Below, piece by piece: positions 8,725-16,687 of a stretch of 64,000 nt of DNA (within the stretch, counting starts at the first letter, position 1; each line of letters starts with the position of its first letter). Position numbers and translations under genes: made by a program. The stretch spans positions 5,667 through 69,666 of the forward strand of contig CAZPWT010000020.1 in NCBI GenBank assembly GCA_964590435.1, read 5' to 3'. Origin of the DNA: WSZJ01 sp964590435 (GTDB lineage Bacteria; Planctomycetota; MHYJ01; WSZJ01). Below the pieces are notes generated by a model, which was given only the letters and a program-made list of their open reading frames with translations, did no database searches and was not told the origin of the DNA.

Positions 8725-8757
8725 ATCGTTATAAATTCAATTCTTATTTATAACGAT
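8725..8757. promoter_or_regulatory. AbiE operator: perfect 12-bp inverted repeat
   Basis: ATCGTTATAAAT (8725-8736), a 9-base spacer, and ATTTATAACGAT (8746-8757) match perfectly. It lies just upstream of the antitoxin gene on the minus strand, and each arm contains a TATAA-like -10 core. It is AT-rich in a GC-rich region. AbiEi proteins are known to bind inverted repeats in their own promoter, so this is very likely the autoregulatory site. Confidence 0.75.
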
Positions 8758-8881
8758 TTGAGAATGGATAATGGCGCAGAATACCGAATCCAGAATCGCC
8801 GTTCCCGCGAGCGTACGTGTCCCTTCAGGCCAACGCGTCGATTCCCTCGCGATGACGCTAGCCTCAGGTACGCTGACACCC

Positions 8882-9748
8882 ATGCCCCCTTCCCCCCACC
8901 TCTCCAAAACCCGCTTCACCAGCGGCCTCCAGTGCGCCCGCATGCTCTGGTGGCGCGTGCACGAACCCGACGCGCCCGAACTCGCCGTCTCCCTTTCGCT
9001 CCAATCCGTGTTCGACCGAGGCCACCAGGTCGGCGCCCTCGCGCAAACCCGCTTCCCAGACGGCGTCCTGATCCCGGGCGACCACCGGGACATCGCCGCG
9101 AGGGTCGAGCGCACGCGCCTTGCGATAGCGAGCGGGGCGCCCGCGATCTTCGAAGCTTCGTTTCTGGCCGACAACGTGTTCGCCGCGGTGGACGTCCTCG
9201 AGCGGCGGCGCGGCGGGTGGAAGCTGGTCGAAGTCAAATCCACGACGCGCGTGAAGGACGAGCACATCCCGGACGTGGCGATCCAGCTGCACGTGCTGCG
9301 CGCGGCCGGGCTGGTCGTGAGTCGCGCGGAGGTGATGCACCTGAACCCGGCGTGCGCGTTCCCGGACCTGTCGGACCTGTTCGTGCGCGCAGACGTCACG
9401 CGGGCGGCCGAAGCGTTTCTGCCCGGGGTGCCGGCGGAGATTCGGCGGCTGCGGGCGGCGCTGGTGGACCTGCTGCCGATCGTGCGGGACCACGTCAACC
9501 ACCCGAAGTTCGGCGGGTCATTCGGCCTCAAGAGCGTCACGCCCGCGCTGGTGCCGGAGCTGGCGTACGGGGACCTCGAGATCGCGGAGGGCGACGTGGC
9601 CTCCACGCTGCTGGAGGGGCTGCTGCTCCGCGAGGGGGAGATCCCGGCGGCGGAGCGGAAGAAGTTGAGGAAGCAGCTGCTGGCGTATTGCGAGAGGGAT
9701 ACGCTGGCGACGGTGAGGGTGTATGAGCGACTGGAAGGACTGGCATGA
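8882..9748 (+). CDS. DUF2779 / Cas4-like nuclease protein with an internal deletion, 288 aa
   Basis: I chose ATG 8882 because family similarity begins immediately (HLSKTRFTSGLQCARMLWW). The N-terminal part is a Cas4/RecB-like nuclease core: FDRGHQVGALAQTRFPDG, then IFEASFLADNVFAAVDVLER and LVEVKSTTRVKDEHIPDVAIQ, giving D...ExK-type residues. The C-terminal part matches the end of DUF2779 (VDLLPIVRDHVNHPKFGGSFGLKSVTPAL split over residues 200-230). The middle of DUF2779, which normally holds the Fe-S cysteine trio and the exonuclease-like LDxET segment, is absent and the join is in frame around residue 195. Full-length relatives are roughly 500 aa. It is either a natural short form or a decayed gene. 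Confidence 0.7.
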   Translation: MPPSPHLSKTRFTSGLQCARMLWWRVHEPDAPELAVSLSLQSVFDRGHQVGALAQTRFPDGVLIPGDHRDIAARVERTRLAIASGAPAIFEASFLADNVFAAVDVLERRRGGWKLVEVKSTTRVKDEHIPDVAIQLHVLRAAGLVVSRAEVMHLNPACAFPDLSDLFVRADVTRAAEAFLPGVPAEIRRLRAALVDLLPIVRDHVNHPKFGGSFGLKSVTPALVPELAYGDLEIAEGDVASTLLEGLLLREGEIPAAERKKLRKQLLAYCERDTLATVRVYERLEGLA

Positions 9749-9794
9749 ATGCGGCGGAGAACGACTCGCCGGAGGGTGAATTCACTCGCCACTC

Positions 9795-9857
9795 CGTTGT
9801 TTCTTTTTTACAACGCTCTCGTTGACTTGGGGCATAGCGTTGTTGTATTCTTACAAC
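9795..9857 (+). promoter_or_regulatory. Promoter with repeated GTTGT/ACAAC operators for the XRE gene
   Basis: CGTTGT (9795-9800) pairs with ACAACG (9810-9815), and GTTGTA (9842-9847) pairs with TACAAC (9852-9857). A further CGTTGT is at 9838-9843. A promoter TTGACT (9822-9827), 18 bases, TATTCT (9846-9851) lies between and within these sites. The second dyad covers the -10 box, so a regulator bound there would block transcription. The XRE protein encoded directly downstream is the obvious candidate. Confidence 0.6.
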
Positions 9858-9870
9858 ACACGGAAAGGAG

Positions 9871-10254
9871 ATGAACTTGAACACGAGACGCAAGACGTTC
9901 GGAGAGCTTTTCAAGGAGCTTCGAATGGCGACAGGGCTCACACTTCGCGAATTCAGCTCGAAGCACAAGCTGGACGCGGGGAATCTCTCAAAGCTCGAAC
10001 GCGGCCTGCTCAAGCCACCTCAGAGTCACGAGAAACTCGAGGAGTACGCGACGGCGCTTCGGATCAAGGAGGGGTCGGACACCTGGTACCAGTTCTTCGA
10101 CACAGCGGCGGCCGATGCCGGGGTGATTCCCGACGAAGTCATGGCTGATGCTGCCGTCGTGGACAAGCTCCCGCTTCTCTTCCGCTCGCTTCGCGGCCAG
10201 CGGATTTCTGAAGAGAAGATCAAGGAGCTCATTCGAGTCATCCGCGGCCGGTAG
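9871..10254 (+). CDS. XRE-family HTH regulator, 127 aa
   Basis: The N-terminal helix-turn-helix runs from about residue 10 to 65: FGELFKELRMATGLTLREFS followed by HKLDAGNLSKLERGLLKPP. The C-terminal part is a helical extension (ISEEKIKELIRVIRG). The ATG at 9871 touches the AAGGAG site, so initiation may instead be at the TTG two codons later (9877). It is followed 20 bases downstream by an ImmA/IrrE peptidase, the classic pair in which the peptidase cleaves the repressor. Two GTTGT/ACAAC dyads upstream suggest self-repression. Confidence 0.85.
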   Translation: MNLNTRRKTFGELFKELRMATGLTLREFSSKHKLDAGNLSKLERGLLKPPQSHEKLEEYATALRIKEGSDTWYQFFDTAAADAGVIPDEVMADAAVVDKLPLLFRSLRGQRISEEKIKELIRVIRGR

Positions 10255-10274
10255 CCGCGAGTCTGGAGAGGCGG

Positions 10275-10886
10275 ATGGAACCGTTCAAAGCACCTTACTT
10301 CTCGCCTGCAGAACTCCGCCAGCGCGCCGCGGACTTTCTTGCGCAGAGGAACCCGCGCGGCGAAGTCCCCGTCCCGATCGAACACATCGTGGAACGGATG
10401 GGCGTCGATATCGTCCCTGTGCCGGAACTGATGCGGAATTTCAGCATCGACGGCTGGACAACTCATGACATGAAGGAGATCTACGTCGACGAGTACGTCT
10501 ACGACAACGTCGAGAATCGCTATCGCTTCACGCTCGCGCACGAAGTCGGCCACATCGTCCTGCACTCCGAGGTCTTCAAGCCCTACGAGTTCCGCTCGGT
10601 CGAGCAATGGCGGAAGTTTGTCGAAAGCGTGGACGACAAGCAATGGGACCACCTGGAGCACCACGCAAACATCTTTGCCGCCCATGTGCTGATGCCCACG
10701 CCGGAACTCGTCCGCATCTACAGGGGCTGCTCCGAAACGATTCGACGCGAGGCTCCTCGCATCGCCGAAGACCCTGCAGCGCTTCGACACTTCGTGGCGC
10801 TATGTGTTTCCAAAGTTTTCAGAGTTTCCGCCGATTCCGCAGAAATTCGCATCAGCAACGAACCGCTTCTTCAGGGCATTTCGTGA
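10275..10886 (+). CDS. ImmA/IrrE-family metallopeptidase, 203 aa
   Basis: The zinc motif HEVGH sits at residues 89-93 inside RFTLAHEVGHIVLHSE, with a later Glu/His region (WDHLEHHANIFAAHVLMP) that supplies the third ligand area. The start ATG 10275 follows GGAGAGG. ImmA/IrrE enzymes cut XRE-type repressors upon a signal such as DNA damage, releasing genes of mobile elements or stress responses. The neighbour at 9871-10254 is the likely substrate. The C-terminal tail beyond residue 170 has no clear motif. Confidence 0.88.
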   Translation: MEPFKAPYFSPAELRQRAADFLAQRNPRGEVPVPIEHIVERMGVDIVPVPELMRNFSIDGWTTHDMKEIYVDEYVYDNVENRYRFTLAHEVGHIVLHSEVFKPYEFRSVEQWRKFVESVDDKQWDHLEHHANIFAAHVLMPTPELVRIYRGCSETIRREAPRIAEDPAALRHFVALCVSKVFRVSADSAEIRISNEPLLQGIS

Positions 10887-11014
10887 AGTCCAACCAGAAC
10901 GCGGGTGGTCACTGGAAGTCCCATGACTCGCTGGCACTTCGGGGATGCTTCCGCCATGCCACACGCCGGCAGTGGATTCGCCGGAGCTCTGCGGGGAGGA
11001 TTCGCTTGCCGGAC

Positions 11015-12055
11015 CTATCGCCGTTTCTTCGGCCTTCCCCCCGCCCTGCCCGCGAGCATGTCCTTCACCAGCGCCCTCTTGACCTCCTCCAGCGGCTCGA
11101 ACGGCGCTTCGAATTCGACGGAGACGCCGAACGGCTTGAGAATCGGCTCGAGCGCGCGGTGGAGGTCGGCGGTGTCGGTGATCAGGGCCTCGGGGAGCGG
11201 GAGGTCGAGGTCGGTGATGCCGGGATTGGCGCCGGAGAGGAACGTGGCGAGGTGGATGACCGCCTCGGCCAGCGCCGTGGGGCCGGCGAACGGGCGGGCA
11301 TCCACGACCATCCCGTTGGGGGCGGCGACGAAAAGCAGGCGGATCGGGTCGTCGCCCACGGTCGCGGGGATCAGTGTGAGGGAGGCAGCGAGCTCGCCAG
11401 AGGGACGGCGCAGGCGGAGACGCGCCAGGACGTCCTCGGGCACCGAGATCCGGGGAGTCTCGGGTTCGAGGCGGGCGTTCGCCACCGTCCACGGCTCCGC
11501 GTCGGCAATCGCACCGGTGGCGTCGGCGGGAAGGGTGAACGCGGGAATCGTGAGGGCGCCGCCGTCGCCCGAGGAGACCAGCCGCCCCTCGGCGAACAGC
11601 CGCGGGATCGCCAGCGCCAGCGCTTCCAGGAACAGGGCGTGCGCGTTGTCGGGCGGCTCCTGCATCGCCCCCGCGGGTTTCCGCCAGACGCTCGGGTACA
11701 GCTTGCGCTTCCCCGCTTCGATCGGCGCCAGCAGCGTCGGATCCTTTCGCCCGCCCCGCGCCGGGTCCGGCCCCTTCTCAAACGTCAGCGAGAGCAAATC
11801 GGCGGACATCGCCATTTCGTCCGGTCCGGTCGCGCCCGCGACAAACCGCGCGGCGTGCTCGAATCCCCTCTCGCCCATCCAAATGGACAGCCCCAGTGCC
11901 TGCCCGCCTGACCCGATCACCGACACGCAGGCGCGCAGCCCGGTCGGCGGGTGCAGGAATCCGAAGAAGTCCTCGCCTTCGAGCTTTTCCCACGGGCGGG
12001 CTTCGTACAGGGACTGCGCGGCGGCGCGGAGGGCGTCCTTGCGTTCGCGGTTCAT
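11015..12055 (-). CDS. Uncharacterised 346-aa protein, DUF7309/DUF6930-like
   Basis: The N-terminal third (DFFGFLHPPTGLRACVSVIG, then ALGLSIWMGERGFEHAARF) resembles the DUF7309 pattern in which a small-residue-rich strand is followed by a G-x-x-GE-like unit. The middle segment KLYPSVWRKPAGAMQEPPDN and helix HALFLEALALAIPRLF fits the same group. The tail is basic (RAGGRPKKRR). There is no signal peptide or membrane segment and no known function. It is convergent with the ImmA gene across a 128-base gap where I see no feature. Confidence 0.6.
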   Translation of the reverse strand: MNRERKDALRAAAQSLYEARPWEKLEGEDFFGFLHPPTGLRACVSVIGSGGQALGLSIWMGERGFEHAARFVAGATGPDEMAMSADLLSLTFEKGPDPARGGRKDPTLLAPIEAGKRKLYPSVWRKPAGAMQEPPDNAHALFLEALALAIPRLFAEGRLVSSGDGGALTIPAFTLPADATGAIADAEPWTVANARLEPETPRISVPEDVLARLRLRRPSGELAASLTLIPATVGDDPIRLLFVAAPNGMVVDARPFAGPTALAEAVIHLATFLSGANPGITDLDLPLPEALITDTADLHRALEPILKPFGVSVEFEAPFEPLEEVKRALVKDMLAGRAGGRPKKRR

Positions 12056-12171
12056 GGACGAATGAGAAGCGCGCGAGGCGGGAAAGTCAAAGAAGGGGGA
12101 TCATGCGTTTCGGACGCGGCGCCTTGACTCCAGGGCGGCCCAAGTCCGGTGTCCTTCGAAACGAGGAAGAC

Positions 12172-13902
12172 CTACGAAAGCCCTTCCCACCTCTCCAGAT
12201 TCCTCCGCATCGCCGTCGTCTCCACTGCTTCCACCAGCCCGGCCCAGGTCCTCAGCCGCCAGTCCGCCGCGCCGGCGTCGCGCGGCCAGAGAGCGAACCG
12301 CGCCTCGGCGTCGAACCGCTCGGCACTCGCTGCACGCAGCGTCTCCCAGCACGCGATGATGGGATCGCGGCGGCGCTTGAGGAGGGCGGCTCCGACGATC
12401 CGGTCGAGCTTGTCGTGGTTGACGCGCGGATCCGCGGGAATGAGGTTCCAGAGGTCGTTGTTTTTCCAGGCGCTGAAGGGAATGACATGGTCGACGTCGA
12501 ACTTCGTGCGGGTGAGCGGGCGGTCGGTCCAGGCGCAGCGAAGGACGGGAAGAGCAGCGTAAACGTCGCGGGCGACGGCGGTGTCGCGATCGACGCCCGG
12601 GCGGCGCAGGAGGAGGTCGAGGACGCGGCTGACTTCGATGCGCTTCTCGGAGATCTCGTGCGTCAGCTCGGCCCAGCGCAGGATCGACGATTCCTCGATC
12701 CAGTGGCCGAGCAGGCTGAGTTCCTTCCAGAGCGAAGCGGGGACGACGATGCGGCCGAGGGCGTCGGCGAGTGACTGCTCGGTGCCCGCGATTCCGGCGC
12801 GCGGCGTGCGGGAGCCTTCGAAAGTGAAGATCCGCCCTTCGCCGGAGGTCGCAAGCGTGTGAGTGACCGGCCCATCGACGATCGCGACCGCGGTCTTCTT
12901 CACGGCGGCGCGATAGGCTGCGGCCTGATCGTCCGGCACGCCGCGGCGGAGGTCGTCGCAGAACGCTTCGATGCCGCCGCAGCCGCGATATCCGGCAATG
13001 AGCTGGGCAAGCTCCCCACGGAAACTGATCCCGCCCGCGCCGCGCTTCTCGCCGCGCATCTGCGGGATGAACGCTTCATCGCCCACGAGCGGCCAGTAGT
13101 AGCGCAGCCAGCGCGTCACGACGAGGCCGAGCGGCACGCCGACGCGGTCGCCGGGAAGGAAAGCCGCCGCCTTCGGCGCGGTCTGCGCGAGGTCGCACAG
13201 GGCGCGGAGAAGCGCGAGCTTGTACGTCGCCACCTTGCGGTCGCGGCGGATCACCGTCTCGACCTGCTGCACGGACGCCTGCGCCCGGTCGTCGTGCCAG
13301 AAGTGAATCGTCAGCCACTGGACGCCCTTCCGCCCGCAACCGTCCCCTTGCCGCTGCCACGACGTCTGCACGAAACCGAGCCTACCGAACAACAGCTCGA
13401 GTTCCGCCGCACCATATGGATGGAACAGCCGCCCGTTCTCGTCGCGATGCTCCTCCCCCGCCCCGCGCGGCTCCGCGGGGACCGAAATCACCAAGCTTCC
13501 CTGCGGCTTCAGCAACTGCTTCAGCCGGAACGCCGCTTCGAAAATCTGGTGGGGCGGAAGGTGCATGAGCACCGCCGTCGCGAGGACCGAGTCGTAGGGC
13601 CCGCCGGTCTGGCCCGTCAGCGCGGGGAGCGCATCCTGCGAGAGGAACTCGGCGATCTCCGGGTGCCGGCGTCCGGCCTCGGCGATCATCGCCCCGCTCG
13701 CGTCCACGCCGCACGCAAGCACACCCCGCTTCCTCAGCCACGCGACCTCGCGGCCGCTTCCGCAGCCGACGTCGAGCACGCGATCCCCGGGGCGGCAGAC
13801 GAGCGCGAGGAAATCGTGCAGCTCCCGTGGCTCGGCGGCGTCGTAGCGGCCGGCGAGCTCGGGGGCATTTCGGTCGTACCAGTGCTGAGTTCGGGGGTCC
13901 AT
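12172..13902 (-). CDS. Methyltransferase-HNH endonuclease fusion, 576 aa
   Basis: Residues about 1-200 are a class I SAM methyltransferase: motif I VLDVGCGSGREVAWLRKRG (from residue 42), and VLATAVLMHLPP at motif IV/V. After a linker, residues from about 225 read YKLALLRALCDLAQ, an opening shared by some HNH restriction-like proteins. A C-terminal HNH domain follows: CAWTDRPLT, then FDVDHVIPFSAWKNNDLWNL with DVDH as the metal site, and NHDKLDRI. Combining a modifying and a cutting domain in one chain suggests a restriction-like or RNA/DNA-processing role; the substrate is unknown. It stands alone on the minus strand inside a defence-rich stretch. Confidence 0.8.
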   Translation of the reverse strand: MDPRTQHWYDRNAPELAGRYDAAEPRELHDFLALVCRPGDRVLDVGCGSGREVAWLRKRGVLACGVDASGAMIAEAGRRHPEIAEFLSQDALPALTGQTGGPYDSVLATAVLMHLPPHQIFEAAFRLKQLLKPQGSLVISVPAEPRGAGEEHRDENGRLFHPYGAAELELLFGRLGFVQTSWQRQGDGCGRKGVQWLTIHFWHDDRAQASVQQVETVIRRDRKVATYKLALLRALCDLAQTAPKAAAFLPGDRVGVPLGLVVTRWLRYYWPLVGDEAFIPQMRGEKRGAGGISFRGELAQLIAGYRGCGGIEAFCDDLRRGVPDDQAAAYRAAVKKTAVAIVDGPVTHTLATSGEGRIFTFEGSRTPRAGIAGTEQSLADALGRIVVPASLWKELSLLGHWIEESSILRWAELTHEISEKRIEVSRVLDLLLRRPGVDRDTAVARDVYAALPVLRCAWTDRPLTRTKFDVDHVIPFSAWKNNDLWNLIPADPRVNHDKLDRIVGAALLKRRRDPIIACWETLRAASAERFDAEARFALWPRDAGAADWRLRTWAGLVEAVETTAMRRNLERWEGLS

Positions 13903-14026
13903 GGCGTCGCTGGAGGTCGGGCCTGTGCGTCACTCTACTCGAGCAGGCGTGTGGCTTACTGGGGCCATGGTCGCACACGAGGATCCGCGTTCGTGAAATC
14001 GCAACCATCGCCACGGCACTTTCGCG

Positions 14027-14725
14027 CTAGGCAGTCTGACCTGGACTACGTACGAACATCATCTCCCTGGGATAGTCCAGTTCCACGATCGAGGCCTTGA
14101 AGAGATCGCTGCCCAGGACGGCGAGCCCACCAGCGAGGGCCCTGTCCAGAGGCTCGGGCAGAACGCCGAATTCCGCCTGAAACTGAATCGCTCCAACCGA
14201 ACAAGGCGCCGAACGAATCTGCGTCCTGAACCTCCCACCGATTGCGGGGTGGAAATCTCCGACTTCCCCGGCGATCGGAAGATCCGCAAGCAGAGACTGG
14301 GGCGCGTATGAGATCTTCGCCCCCGTGTCCAAATACGAGCGGGTCTCAGCTCCCCTGATATTGATCTTGATGATGGGCAACTGAGCATGGGAGAGGTCCA
14401 TCCGGATCCCGTGCTCGACTGGTCTGTCGGGGCCTTTCCTGAACACGACCCTCCTTCCCCTCCAGTCGATTGAAAGTGAATAGGCCGAGAGAATATCCCC
14501 TCCGATCAGAGCCACCAGCGGCGTCCCGACCCAGGTAGAGATGGCCTCGATGGGGGCATTCGGATATGGCCCGACCCGTTCCAGTGGATGTTCCATTCCG
14601 GCGACCCGGATCGAATCCAAGGACCCGAACGATTTCGGTGAACCCGTATCCAGCAGGACGCGTCCCGCCTTCAGGAGCAGGACGATGTGGTCATCCGCTG
14701 TTTCCATGGGAATCAGTTCGCTCAT
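14027..14725 (-). CDS. Two-lobed retropepsin-like aspartic protease, 232 aa
   Basis: Two tandem retropepsin-like halves are visible. The first has LLDTGSPKS (Asp26) and LIGGDILSAYSLSID near residue 74. The second has YLDTGAKISY (Asp123) and VLGSDLFKASIVELD near residue 193. Each half therefore carries its own catalytic DTG and the late hydrophobic-Gly-x-Asp motif. One chain could form a pepsin-like bilobal active site without dimerising. The start ATG 14725 follows GAGGGA; an ATG at 14752 that overlaps the VWA stop is an alternative. There is no signal peptide, so it probably acts in the cytoplasm with the VWA and MerR proteins encoded just upstream. Confidence 0.75.
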   Translation of the reverse strand: MSELIPMETADDHIVLLLKAGRVLLDTGSPKSFGSLDSIRVAGMEHPLERVGPYPNAPIEAISTWVGTPLVALIGGDILSAYSLSIDWRGRRVVFRKGPDRPVEHGIRMDLSHAQLPIIKINIRGAETRSYLDTGAKISYAPQSLLADLPIAGEVGDFHPAIGGRFRTQIRSAPCSVGAIQFQAEFGVLPEPLDRALAGGLAVLGSDLFKASIVELDYPREMMFVRSPGQTA

Positions 14726-14748
14726 CCGAGATCCCTCGTCGACCGGCG

Positions 14749-16029
14749 TCATTCGCTGCCATACCGAATCGCCTTGCCTTTGTCGTCGCGACCACGGCGA
14801 TCCGAGGTTGCCGAGAAATATGCGAGTTTGCGGGCCATTGGGTCCATGTCCATCCCGTAGCGATCGACTTCCCGCTCAAGATCCCGGACCAGTTCGTCGC
14901 AGACCCGGTCGAATTCCGAGAGAGGCATGAGTCTGGCAATTGCCCGGCGGATTGCGTCGGCCGCGCCCCTGAAGTCCCCCTCGCGATTGAGCCCGAGCCC
15001 TTCTTCGCGGGCCTGCGCTGCCCCTGCCCGAGCGGCGGCGCGCAGGACCTCTCGGTCCACTCTCTGCGCCACGACGCGCGATTCTTCCGCCCGAGTCCAG
15101 CGGACCTCGATCGGACGCGCGGGGAGGGGCGCAGCCCCCGCATCGATTGCGTCGCCTTGCAGAGTGAAGAGAGCGCGGACGGCGTCCCCCACGTTGCCGC
15201 CAGCGGGAATGTGAACTTCGAACACCACGCTCAGGACCTGCCCGGCAACAAGATCGCCCAGCGGCACCCACGACGCCCTCTCATCCCTGCGCGTGGGGTC
15301 CATGCTCAGGCTCTCGACACTGATCCCAGCGTCGGGGCGGATCTGCAGGACCGCGTCCCTCACGACGACCGCCTGGGCCTCGCCTACCTCGGAGTTCATT
15401 GTCTGCGCAGCTTCTGCGGGATCCGCGATGAAGTAAAAGTGACCGCCGCCGGAGTCGGCCATGGCCTGGAGAAGTGTCTCGTTGAAATCCGCGCCCACTC
15501 CAAACGTCGAGGTCACAACGCCGCGCCGCCTCAACTCCGCCGCATGGCGCGCGAGTTCATGGGTCGAGATGATTCCGTTGTTTGCAAGGCCGTCCGTCAA
15601 CAGGAGGCAGCGGCCGACGCTTTCCCGATCGAGACCCGATCCCACCTGCTCGCAGCCGCTGAGCCATCCCGCACCAAGGTCCGTGTTCCCACCGGGGAAA
15701 ACTGAATCCAACCGGTCCAGCGCCCTGGCCTTGTTTGCAGCAGTGGCATGACAGGCAGGGGTGAGCACATCCACTTCATTGTCGTACACGACGAGGGAGA
15801 ACCTGTCCTGCTCGCCGAGGCTGGAGAGGCACCGCCTCGCCGCCTCGCGCACTTTCTCGAACTTGACGCCACTCATTGAACCCGAGCGATCGAGCACGAA
15901 GCCGACTTGGATCGGGACCCTTCGCCCACCTGCCTCGGCTCGTGGAACGCGAATCTCGCAGAGAACGTACCGGGTCGTCGCAACGCCGGCGGAAATCAGA
16001 TGCCTGTCTGTCCTGAGTTCAAGGTTCAT
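14749..16029 (-). CDS. von Willebrand factor A domain protein, 426 aa
   Basis: The VWA domain spans roughly residues 38-215 with an intact metal-ion-dependent adhesion site: VGFVLDRSGSMSG (Asp47, Ser49, Ser51), a threonine region GGNTDLGAGW, and LLLTDGLANNG for the late aspartate. The strand-rich N-terminus before the domain, the beta-rich segment after it (VLSVVFEVHIPAGG), and a helical tail match the usual bacterial VWA layout. No signal peptide is present. The start overlaps the MerR gene by 4 bases and the stop abuts the aspartic protease gene, so the three are one operon. Confidence 0.85.
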   Translation of the reverse strand: MNLELRTDRHLISAGVATTRYVLCEIRVPRAEAGGRRVPIQVGFVLDRSGSMSGVKFEKVREAARRCLSSLGEQDRFSLVVYDNEVDVLTPACHATAANKARALDRLDSVFPGGNTDLGAGWLSGCEQVGSGLDRESVGRCLLLTDGLANNGIISTHELARHAAELRRRGVVTSTFGVGADFNETLLQAMADSGGGHFYFIADPAEAAQTMNSEVGEAQAVVVRDAVLQIRPDAGISVESLSMDPTRRDERASWVPLGDLVAGQVLSVVFEVHIPAGGNVGDAVRALFTLQGDAIDAGAAPLPARPIEVRWTRAEESRVVAQRVDREVLRAAARAGAAQAREEGLGLNREGDFRGAADAIRRAIARLMPLSEFDRVCDELVRDLEREVDRYGMDMDPMARKLAYFSATSDRRGRDDKGKAIRYGSE

Positions 16030-16652
16030 GGCCTATCTCCTTCCATCAGGCGCGTGACACAGCGGCGGATTTCGTTCACGAAGCGCCAGGTCTCGTGGCG
16101 AACAGGGAGCCGCACTTGGAGTTCCAAATCCGGAGTCAGATTGATCCTCCTCCACTCAGTTTCCTCACGCTGGCCGTCTTGCCGGTACGTCGGCGAAGCG
16201 TTCGATGGCGCGGCGAGCTTGGGATCCTCGAATGCAGGCTGCTGGGAAGGCTGCGGAAACCTCGATTCCTCCATCGTCGGCGGTTCCCCCCGCAGGACTC
16301 GACGGGCGTAATCCGAAGCCGACCCGGCTGAACGCCGACCGAGCATCTTCCGGGCGAAGTCCACGGAAGAATCGGGCAATTCCGCCGGACGCTCACTGGC
16401 GAGTTGCCTCAGTTCCTCGTCGCTAAGCTGTCCGACCCGATCCCGGATTTCCTCCAGGGGCCGATACTGCTCCCGCAGCGCCCGGATGATCTGGAGGAGA
16501 TGCAGGTGGACCTCGGTGTAGTGCGATTTTGGCCCCATCCCTATGGGTGGACGCAGCACACCGTTCTGGATGTAAAAGCGGATTGTCCGCGGCTTGACGC
16601 CAGACCGCGTGGCGAGTTCGTCGAGGTTCAGCACGAGGGAGGGTTCGATCAT
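16026..16652 (-). CDS. MerR-family regulator of the VWA-protease cassette, 208 aa
   Basis: Residues about 7-75 are a MerR winged helix: LNLDELATRSGVKPRTIRFY, a glycine wing PPIGMGPKSHYTEVH, then LHLLQIIRALREQYRPLEEI. The linker to the C-terminus is long and low in order. The closing domain (LELQVRLPVRHETWRFVNEI) resembles tails seen on regulators linked to VWA genes. I preferred ATG 16652 over the TTG two codons upstream because the -10 box ends 7 bases before this ATG. The gene overlaps the VWA gene and is probably autoregulated through the dyad in its promoter. Confidence 0.82.
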   Translation of the reverse strand: MIEPSLVLNLDELATRSGVKPRTIRFYIQNGVLRPPIGMGPKSHYTEVHLHLLQIIRALREQYRPLEEIRDRVGQLSDEELRQLASERPAELPDSSVDFARKMLGRRSAGSASDYARRVLRGEPPTMEESRFPQPSQQPAFEDPKLAAPSNASPTYRQDGQREETEWRRINLTPDLELQVRLPVRHETWRFVNEIRRCVTRLMEGDRP

Positions 16653-16658
16653 GAGCAA

Positions 16659-16687
16659 ATCATAACACTAGACATGTTTACTGTCAA
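16659..16687 (-). promoter_or_regulatory. Consensus sigma-70 promoter of the MerR-VWA-protease operon
   Basis: On the minus strand TTGACA (16687-16682) and TATGAT (16664-16659) are separated by exactly 17 bases. The predicted start point falls on the ATG at 16652, so the message would be leaderless. An imperfect dyad, AACA...TGTT, lies in the spacer where MerR proteins bind. A 17-base spacer fits repression rather than the 19-base activation geometry. The rest of the gap up to 16820 shows nothing recognisable. Confidence 0.7.
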
